A stretch of 37,145 nt of DNA from an uncultured Winogradskyella sp. (lineage in GTDB: Bacteria > Bacteroidota > Bacteroidia > Flavobacteriales > Flavobacteriaceae), in NCBI GenBank assembly GCA_913061495.1, contig CAJXVG010000008.1:1-37145 (forward strand). Direction: 5' to 3'. The notes under the pieces are model-generated. The model searched no databases. It was not told where the DNA came from and was given only the letters and a program-made list of their open reading frames with translations. Positions 23,828 to 31,500 of the stretch are shown here, one piece after another. The translations under genes were made by a program, and so were the position numbers. The number at the start of each line of letters is the position of its first letter. The stretch's first letter is position 1.

Positions 23828-26099
23828 ATTCAAATTTCTTCTTCTTTTCCTTTCGTTTGAATAAGCGCTTAAAAAAACCATCGCGTTTTTCTGGCTCGCA
23901 ATCCAAATCGTTTAATACCTGACTCGAAGGTTTTTCAAACTGAGCTTTAGTGATTTCGTTAAAATCAGAATCAGTATTTAGCTTTTGGTAATATTTGGCA
24001 AAAATTGGTAATGCTGAATTTGCTCCTTGACCTAAACCTGTTGTTTTAAAACCAATACTATGGTTGTCATTTCCCACCCATGTTACTGTAACCAACTTTG
24101 GTGTAATACCAACAAACCAACCGTCTTTATTCTCTTGAGTTGTTCCGGTTTTTCCTGCAATGGCATTATTTAATTTATAGGAACTTCTTAACCTTGCCGC
24201 AGTTCCTTTATTAACGGTAGATTTCATCATCTCCAAAAGTACTTGACGCGTGTAGTCACTATAAGCTTTTTCGGTTGATGCTTCAGGTTTAAATTCAAAA
24301 ATAATATTACCTTCTTTATCTTCAATTTTGGTTATGTAATAAGGTTTTACTGGCTTACTATCATTAACGTAGCTCGCATAAGCTCCGGTTAAGTTTTTTA
24401 AATTAATTTCAGCAACACCTAAAGCTAAGGATGGTTCTTTGGGTAAATCTTCAGGAATATTTAATTTTTTAACTTGTTGTAAAACTTTCGGAATTCCTAC
24501 TTTATCAAACACCTTAACTGCAATTGTGTTTACCGAATTGCTTAGCGCATTTTCTAACGTGTAATTAATATAAGGATCTTCATCCTCGTCGTCTCCAGAA
24601 TTACTCGGTGACCAATCTTCATAATTAGTATAGGTTACTTTTGATGGTGAGAAATAGGTGCACGGATCCATTCCGTTTTCAATAGCTGTGGTATAAACAA
24701 ATGGTTTAAACGTTGAACCCACTTGGCGTTTACTTTGTGAGACGTGATCGTATTTAAAATAACGGTAATCTATACCACCAACATAAGCTCTCACCGCTCC
24801 ATCGCTTGGATCAATGGATAACATACCAGTGTTTAAAAATTTTAGAAAGTGTTTTAAACTATCTATGGCTGAAACATTTCTTACCGTATCTCCTTCCCAA
24901 CCAAATAATTCGACATTACGTTTTAGGTCTAAAGAATCTTGAATTTGTTTTTCAGAAAGTCCTTCGGCTTTGTATTTTTTATATTGAATTGTTTTTTTTA
25001 ATTCGGCAGTAATTAAACTCTTTTTTGTTTTCCATGGAGCAGTATTTCCGTAAGAATTTTCAAAAGCGTCTTGTAATTTTGAAAGATGTTCTTTCACGGC
25101 ACTTTCTGCAAACTCCTGCATTTTATAATCTAAAGTGGTGTAAACTTTTAGGCCGTCTTTATATAAATTATAATTCTCACCATCTGGATTTTCAATAGAA
25201 TCTAAAATTTTTACAAGTTGCTTTTTTACATCTTCCCTAAAATAAGGTGCCAAGCCCAAATCATGATTAAAAGAACGGTAATCTAATTCTACTTCTTTTT
25301 TACGCATTACTACTAAAGAATCCTTTTCTAGATAACCATATTTTTCCATCTGACTCAAAACGACGTTTCGTCTTTCTTTACTCCGTTCTAAGTGTAATCT
25401 TGGATTAAAATAATTATTGGCTTTTAATGTACCGACTAAAGTTGCAGCCTCAAGCTTCGACAAATCTTTCACCGATTTATTGAAGAATTTTTGGGAGGCA
25501 CTTTCAATACCATATGTGTTATCTGAAAACGGGATGGTATTAAAGTATAATGTTAGAATTTCTTTCTTTGAATAAATCTCTTCTATACGTTTAGCAATTA
25601 TAGATTCCTTCAATTTATTAATGAGCATACCAAACACTAGGTAATTTTTTCGGCCATACAGATTTTTTGCCAATTGAAGTGTAATGGTACTACCACCTCC
25701 TGCCGATTTATTACCTAACAGTATGTTTTTAACGAAAACACGTGCCAAACTAATGTTATCTACACCATCATGCTCATAGAATCTAACATCTTCGGTTGCT
25801 ATTAATGCATCAAGAAGGTGTTTAGGAAAGTCTTCAAACTTTACAGGTTGCCTATCAAAAATGTAATACTTACCTATTAATTTTTCGTTTCTGTCTAGAA
25901 GTTGTGTGGCTTCTTCTTGTTTAATGGATCTTAAGTCATCAGTTGTTGGTAGCTTACCAAATGCTCCGAGGTAAATACTGATGTAAAGCCCAATAAAGAA
26001 GATGAGTACAGAAGCACATAAAATCAGCGAAAGTTTAATCCATTTATTTTGAAGTTTTTTTTGAATCCAAATTTTAAAATTAAGCCAGTGTGTCTTCAT
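23826..26099 (-). CDS. mrcA: Class A penicillin-binding protein (PBP1A family)
   Basis: A 757-residue bifunctional peptidoglycan synthase anchored by one membrane helix (about 22-46). The GT51 glycosyltransferase domain has the catalytic Glu103 in ATEDVRFYEHDG and GGSTITLQLAKN (135-146). The transpeptidase has SxxK at Ser462-Lys465 (GSTFKPF), SxN at Ser522-Asn524 (SNSVN) and KTGTT at 650-654. The tail ends in a run of basic residues. Length is normal for the family. Its ATG shares one base with the hflX stop codon, so the pair is coupled. Confidence 0.95.
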   Translation of the reverse strand: MKTHWLNFKIWIQKKLQNKWIKLSLILCASVLIFFIGLYISIYLGAFGKLPTTDDLRSIKQEEATQLLDRNEKLIGKYYIFDRQPVKFEDFPKHLLDALIATEDVRFYEHDGVDNISLARVFVKNILLGNKSAGGGSTITLQLAKNLYGRKNYLVFGMLINKLKESIIAKRIEEIYSKKEILTLYFNTIPFSDNTYGIESASQKFFNKSVKDLSKLEAATLVGTLKANNYFNPRLHLERSKERRNVVLSQMEKYGYLEKDSLVVMRKKEVELDYRSFNHDLGLAPYFREDVKKQLVKILDSIENPDGENYNLYKDGLKVYTTLDYKMQEFAESAVKEHLSKLQDAFENSYGNTAPWKTKKSLITAELKKTIQYKKYKAEGLSEKQIQDSLDLKRNVELFGWEGDTVRNVSAIDSLKHFLKFLNTGMLSIDPSDGAVRAYVGGIDYRYFKYDHVSQSKRQVGSTFKPFVYTTAIENGMDPCTYFSPSKVTYTNYEDWSPSNSGDDEDEDPYINYTLENALSNSVNTIAVKVFDKVGIPKVLQQVKKLNIPEDLPKEPSLALGVAEINLKNLTGAYASYVNDSKPVKPYYITKIEDKEGNIIFEFKPEASTEKAYSDYTRQVLLEMMKSTVNKGTAARLRSSYKLNNAIAGKTGTTQENKDGWFVGITPKLVTVTWVGNDNHSIGFKTTGLGQGANSALPIFAKYYQKLNTDSDFNEITKAQFEKPSSQVLNDLDCEPEKRDGFFKRLFKRKEKKKKFE

Positions 26100-27322
26100 T
26101 AAATGGTAATGTTACTATCCTCATCTATGTCTGGATACAGAAAGTTATTGTAAGGAAAACGTGTAATATGGATTTCTCGTACTTCTTTATAAACACGTTT
26201 TCTAAATTCTTCCATATTTTCTTTATTAATCGCAGAAATAAACAACACATTATCCCCTAGTTTAGCCATCCAGGTTTTTTGCCATTCTTCAATAGTATAG
26301 TTGGCTTTTGTGCGTTCTATGATTAAATCTTCTTCGTCAAAAGGTACAGCTTCGTATGCATCAATCTTATTGAAAACCATGATTGTTGGTTTATCTTTAC
26401 TATCAATTTCATCTAAAATTTGGTTAACGGAATCAATATGTTCTTCAAAATTAGAATGCGAAATATCTACAACATGTAACAATAAATCTGCTTCCCTAAC
26501 TTCATCTAAAGTACTCTTAAATGATTCTACCAATTGCGTTGGTAGTTTTCTAATAAAACCAACTGTATCACTGACCAAAAACGGCAAATTGCCAATAACT
26601 ACTTTTCTAACGGTTGTGTCTAATGTTGCAAAGAGTTTGTTTTCGGCAAATACTTCACTTTTGCTAATAACGTTCATCAGTGTAGATTTACCAACATTGG
26701 TATAACCCACCAAAGCAACCCTTACCAATTTTCCACGATTGCCACGCTGAACGGCCATTTGCTTATCAATCGTTTTTATCTTGGATTTTAAGAGTGCTAT
26801 TTTATCGCGTACAATACGTCTGTCTGTTTCTATTTCGGTTTCACCAGGACCACGCATACCAATACCACCTTTTTGTCTTTCGAGGTGTGTCCACATTCCT
26901 TTTAAACGAGGGAGTAAATACTCGCATTGTGCCAACTCAACTTGCGTTCTGGCATAGCTTGTTTGTGCGCGCTGGGCAAAAATATCTAGGATTAGATTTG
27001 TTCTATCTAAAATTTTGCAATTAAGAATTTTACTAATGTTGCGCTCTTGTGCTGGCGAAAGTTCATCATCAAAAATTACGGTACCAATTTCGTTTTCTTG
27101 AACGAATTCATTGACTTCTGCCATTTTTCCTGTACCAATAAAGGTTTTAGGGTTTGGCACTGTCATTTTTTGAGTAAAGCGTTTTACCACTTCTCCACCT
27201 GCAGTGTAGGTTAAAAATTCGAGCTCATCTAAATACTCTTTAGACGTTTCTTCGTCTTGATCTTGAGTAATTATTCCTATTAAAACGGCTTTCTCTAAAG
27301 CGATATCTTTTTTTTCTATCAT
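26099..27322 (-). CDS. hflX: GTPase HflX
   Basis: A 407-residue ribosome-associated GTPase that splits or rescues stalled 70S ribosomes, chiefly in stress. The N-terminal HflX domain has TFIGTGKMAEV and the glycine-rich GGIGMRGPGETEIETDRR (152-169). The GTPase domain has G1 GYTNVGKST (206-214), G3 DTVGF and G4 NKID. It is the first gene of the hflX-PBP pair, with TAACTTTG (minus strand) 15 bases upstream as a likely -7 box. Confidence 0.94.
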   Translation of the reverse strand: MIEKKDIALEKAVLIGIITQDQDEETSKEYLDELEFLTYTAGGEVVKRFTQKMTVPNPKTFIGTGKMAEVNEFVQENEIGTVIFDDELSPAQERNISKILNCKILDRTNLILDIFAQRAQTSYARTQVELAQCEYLLPRLKGMWTHLERQKGGIGMRGPGETEIETDRRIVRDKIALLKSKIKTIDKQMAVQRGNRGKLVRVALVGYTNVGKSTLMNVISKSEVFAENKLFATLDTTVRKVVIGNLPFLVSDTVGFIRKLPTQLVESFKSTLDEVREADLLLHVVDISHSNFEEHIDSVNQILDEIDSKDKPTIMVFNKIDAYEAVPFDEEDLIIERTKANYTIEEWQKTWMAKLGDNVLFISAINKENMEEFRKRVYKEVREIHITRFPYNNFLYPDIDEDSNITI

Positions 27323-27337
27323 AAATCAATTAAAGTA

Positions 27338-27345
27338 CAAAGTTA
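27338..27345 (-). promoter_or_regulatory. -7 promoter box of hflX
   Basis: The minus strand reads TAACTTTG, an exact TAnnTTTG box 15 bases before the hflX ATG. The -33 region is not convincing. Confidence 0.4.
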
Positions 27346-27395
27346 AGCAAATGCATTTTTCCTTTTTAATCTTTTAAAATCATATATTTAATCCC

Positions 27396-28343
27396 ATGGA
27401 TAAAAATTCAAAGTCTTACATCATTGCGTTCTATAATATTGAAAATTTATTTGACATTGAAAATGATCCTTTAACCAATGACGATGACTTTTTACCAACC
27501 TCTAAAAAGCGTTGGACTCCCAAACGTTACCAAAATAAACTAATGAAGTTGGGAAATGTGATTTCTAAAATAGGAACTGAAGATACTGAATCTGCTCCAG
27601 CAATAGTTGGTTTGGCAGAAGTTGAAAATAAACAAGTATTAAATGATTTGGTAAATATTGAAACTTTAGCAAATGAAAATTATAGCTATGTGCATTACGA
27701 TTCTATGGACGAACGAGGTATTGACGTTGCATTGTTATACAAATCCAAAGATTTTGAAGTATTGAATTCTGAAACGTTTTCTGTTTATCTTCAAAACAAT
27801 TTAGGATTACAAGATTACACGCGTGATATTTTATTGGTTACAGGAAAATTAAATGATGAAACTATACACATTATAGTTAATCACTGGTCATCTAAAAGGG
27901 AAGGTGAAAAAGAAACTGAACACAAACGTTTGGCTGCTTCTAATAAAGTTAATACCATTATAAGAGGTTTAAAAAACAACCATGGTGAGCCTAAAATTAT
28001 AGTAATGGGTGATTTCAACGATAACCCAAACAGTAATAGTATTGAGTCGCTAGAAAAAGAGAGCCTCCTTTACAATCCATTTAAAGTAATTTGGTCACAC
28101 CAAAAAGGTAGTTTAAGTCATAATTTTCAGTGGAACTTCTTTGATCAAATTTTAATCTCAACCAACTTTTTTGAAACTAAGACATTAAGCTTAACACTTG
28201 AGACTGCTGATGTTTATAATATAAAATTTCTAACACAATATAACGGCAAATACAAAGGACAACCATTTAGAACTTATGTTGGCAAGAAATACAAAGGTGG
28301 ATACAGCGATCATTTCCCTGTTTTTATTAAGTTGAAAACTTAA
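27396..28343 (+). CDS. Endonuclease/exonuclease/phosphatase family protein
   Basis: A 315-residue cytoplasmic member of the EEP fold. The metal and phosphate motifs are FYNIENLFD (12-20), LAEVEN (Glu of the metal site), the N-H-W-x-S segment (IVNHWSSKREGE), GDFNDNP and the final GYSDHFPVF. Family members include nucleases, sugar-phosphate and lipid phosphatases; the substrate cannot be inferred. No signal peptide is seen. It is divergent from hflX; TATATTTA at 27383-27390 is a one-mismatch -7 box seven bases before the end of the leader. Confidence 0.87.
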   Translation: MDKNSKSYIIAFYNIENLFDIENDPLTNDDDFLPTSKKRWTPKRYQNKLMKLGNVISKIGTEDTESAPAIVGLAEVENKQVLNDLVNIETLANENYSYVHYDSMDERGIDVALLYKSKDFEVLNSETFSVYLQNNLGLQDYTRDILLVTGKLNDETIHIIVNHWSSKREGEKETEHKRLAASNKVNTIIRGLKNNHGEPKIIVMGDFNDNPNSNSIESLEKESLLYNPFKVIWSHQKGSLSHNFQWNFFDQILISTNFFETKTLSLTLETADVYNIKFLTQYNGKYKGQPFRTYVGKKYKGGYSDHFPVFIKLKT

Positions 28344-28377
28344 ATTTTTCTTAAAAAAACAACCTTGCCATTTGTCG

Positions 28378-28426
28378 ATAAATAAAGTACTTTATCTATT
28401 ATCGTAATGTTAACATCACGTTAATA
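28378..28426. promoter_or_regulatory. Two adjoining palindromes upstream of the T9SS operon
   Basis: The 22-base palindrome at 28378-28399 has a perfect 14-base core, ATAAAGTACTTTAT (28382-28395), and one mismatched pair. It runs into a 30-base palindrome at 28397-28426 with 13 of 15 pairs matched, centred on GTTAAC. The second covers the -33 region of a possible promoter (TATCTTCG at 28438-28445, one base from TAnnTTTG). An operator for a dimeric repressor or activator is a reasonable reading. Confidence 0.5.
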
Positions 28427-28480
28427 GTCATTTTTTATATCTTCGGATGTGGGAATAGGTAAGCAAACTTCTCATACTTG

Positions 28481-28497
28481 CAGTACATTCTGTACTG
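28481..28497 (+). promoter_or_regulatory. Small hairpin in the T9SS operon leader
   Basis: CAGTAC (28481-28486) pairs with GTACTG (28492-28497) around a five-base loop. It would lie in the mRNA leader if transcription begins near 28452. There is no T-run, so it is not a plain terminator. Confidence 0.3.
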
Positions 28498-28516
28498 AGC
28501 TTATAAAAAGAAAAAT

Positions 28517-28552
28517 TAATCTATTTGTAATCAGATGATTATAAATAGATTA
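28517..28552 (+). promoter_or_regulatory. 36-base near-perfect palindrome just before the large adhesin gene
   Basis: The arms TAATCTATTTGTAATCA (28517-28533) and TGATTATAAATAGATTA (28536-28552) pair at 16 of 17 positions, with one G-T pair and a two-base centre. It ends 27 bases before the ATG. As RNA it makes a long, tight stem that could protect the message or control translation; as DNA it could bind a dimeric regulator. Confidence 0.55.
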
Positions 28553-28579
28553 TTGTAATTACTAACAAACTGATTAATA

Positions 28580-31500
28580 ATGAAAAAAATTACTCTCCTT
28601 TTAATCATGCTAGGTTTTCTCCTAACGGCGAATGCTCAGTATGTTTTTGACCCAATAGTTGGTCCAACAAATGTTGCAGAAGGTTCTCCTGTTACAATCA
28701 ACCTGAATGATGCTGCAAATACTGAAGGTGTTCCAGTCTCTTCAACTGGATCTTATGATTCCTTCTCAATTACTGCAGATTGGGTTGCTGGTGGAAACAA
28801 TCCTTATTCTGTTGAAGCAGATCTCACAGTAACTACAAGTGGCGGTTCCGTATTAATAGATCCTCCTACCACTAGTGGAAATTTAGGAGCAGACGCAGTG
28901 ATTACTTTTGTAGGCGATCTTCCTGCGGTATATGACCCGACCACAGATGGCTATTTCGACATAGTCCTTAATCAAAGTTGGGGTGGTTCAGATGCCAACT
29001 GGTCAAATATAGAAGTGACTTTATTTGAAAGTCCAACATGTATTGATCCTACCGGAATAAGTGCTTCAACTATAACATCGTCATCTGTTAATTTAGATTG
29101 GATGGCTGGAGATTCTGAAACTGTATGGAATTTAGAGTATGGTAGCGGAGCTGATTTCACTCCAGGAAATGGTGAAGCAGAAGAAACAGCTGTTGTAAAT
29201 GGCACTCCCAGTACTTTGCTAACAGGGCTTGCGCCAGCAACAACATACTTTGTTTATTATCAAGCGGATTGCGGTACTGATGATGGAACAAGTTTGTGGG
29301 TGGGACCCCTTATTTTTGATACAGAATGTGTAACCTTTACCGCACCATTTACCGAAGATTTTGAAAATGCAGGTGAAATACCATTATGTTGGTCAATGGA
29401 TGGAGGTGATGATTGGTTTTTTGATGACGATGCTGCAGGTTCACATGTAGGAAACAACGGAGTAGTAACAGGAAATACGTTATCAAACGGATTTTTTGCA
29501 TGGAGTGACGCTTCTGGAAACGAAGGTGTTCGTACCTTAACAAGTCCTCTTGTAGATGTTTCTGGTTTAGCTGTTCCTTCTTTATCTTTTTATGAGATTA
29601 GTGATAGAGAAGACAGTGCAAATAGTACTTTAGTAGTTGAAGTGTTTGATGGAGCTGCTTGGAATAACATGGCAACATTCAATACAAACACTAGTGGCTG
29701 GGAGCTTAAAGTTATTGATATCAGTACATTAACTATAACTGGTGATGTTCAGGCTCGTTTTATATTTTCTGAAACTGAAACAGGAGATTTTGATGATGAC
29801 ATCGCCATTGATGATGTTACTTTCGATGAAGCGCCTAGCTGTTTTGCACCAGCTGCACTTATGGCCAACGCTATTACATCTAATAGCGCAGAGTTAAGTT
29901 GGTCACAAGATGGCATGGTATCACTATGGAATATAGAAATTGTCCCATCTGGCGATCCTCAAACCGAAACACCAACTGAAAGTGACATTTCTAATCCATA
30001 TACAGCCACAGGTTTAGATCCTATAGCAAGCTATGATTACTATGTACAAGCCAACTGTGGTGGTGAGCTTAGTAACTGGACTGGTCCATTTACATTTATG
30101 ACGCTTTGTGACGTATTCATACCAGATTATATTGAGAACTTTGCAGACGTAACATTTGCAGATCCACCAGAATGTTGGGAAGAAGCCGATAGTGGTGATG
30201 TTACTACTGGCCCAATGGATTTAGGAGCTAGTTCATGGACTGCAGATGAGTTCTTAAATGTTGGTGCTGATGATGGTGCATACAAAATAAATATGTATGG
30301 TACCGCTAACTTAAATGACTGGATTATTTCGCCACAATTTGATTTAACGGGAGGCCCTTTTCAGGTAGAGTTTGATTTTGCAATAACGGAGTGGAACAGT
30401 GATGATTCTACCGAACCTTTAGATTCTGATGACACTGTTCAATTGTTAATGACTCCAGACAATGGTACAACATGGATTGAATTATTATTGTACAATAGCA
30501 CATCTAATGTACCTATCCCAGGCATACATCCAGTTGTAGATCTCACAGCGTATAGTGGGCAAACAGTACAATTTGCTATTTTTGCCTCTGAGGGAACTGC
30601 GGCGGCACCAACCGGAACAGATGTAGATGTTTTTGTTGACAATTTTAGAGTTCGAAATATCCCAACCTGTCCTGAGCCGTCAGATTTATCTGCAACAAAT
30701 TTATCTTTATCATCTACAGAATTAAGCTGGGTAGAGAGTGGAGGTTCAACTTCTTGGAACATTCAATATGGTGAAGCAGAATTTACTTTAGGCACAGGGA
30801 CTGTTGAAACTAATGTTACAGATAATCCATTTGTATTAACTGACTTAATGCCAGATACTAGCTATGAATTTTACGTGCAAGCTATTTGTGGACCAGGCGA
30901 TGAAAGTTCTTATGCTGGCCCGTTTGAATTTTTTACAGGTTATTGTGAGTCTATGCCAGCGAGTAATGATGGTGATGGTGTATTGAATACTACTATTGGT
31001 ATTACCGATTTTCCAAGTCCAGGTGACGTTGTTTATGAAAACCAAACCTCACCTGTGATTAATGTATTTCAAGGTCTTGAAACTGATTTTGAAATCATAT
31101 TTGGGCACATATTTACTCATGACACTAATATTTGGATAGATTTTAACGATGATTTGGTATTTGAAGCTTCTGAAATTGTATATCAGGGAGAATCATCTGG
31201 AGGTAGTGATCCACACACATTGGCAGATGCATTTTTAATACCTGTTACTGCACCACTAGGTGAGCATAGAATGAGAATAGGCACAGCAGATTCTGGTCAA
31301 GCTAATCCAGATCCATGTTATGATGGTTTTTTTGGTGTTACATTAGATTTTACGGTAAATATCCAAGAACTAACATGTACACTTCCTGAAGCAACGTTCT
31401 CAATAAATGAAGATTGCGATAATGATCAATTCTTTATTGATGTAGAAGTTACTGATTTAGGTGATGCTACTTCATTGGAAATATCAAATACCGTAGATGC

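Noticed and set aside
26301-26705. 134-residue plus-strand frame
   Set aside because: It lies wholly antisense to the GTPase domain of hflX, and its product is a Ser/Leu-rich sequence typical of a shadow frame.
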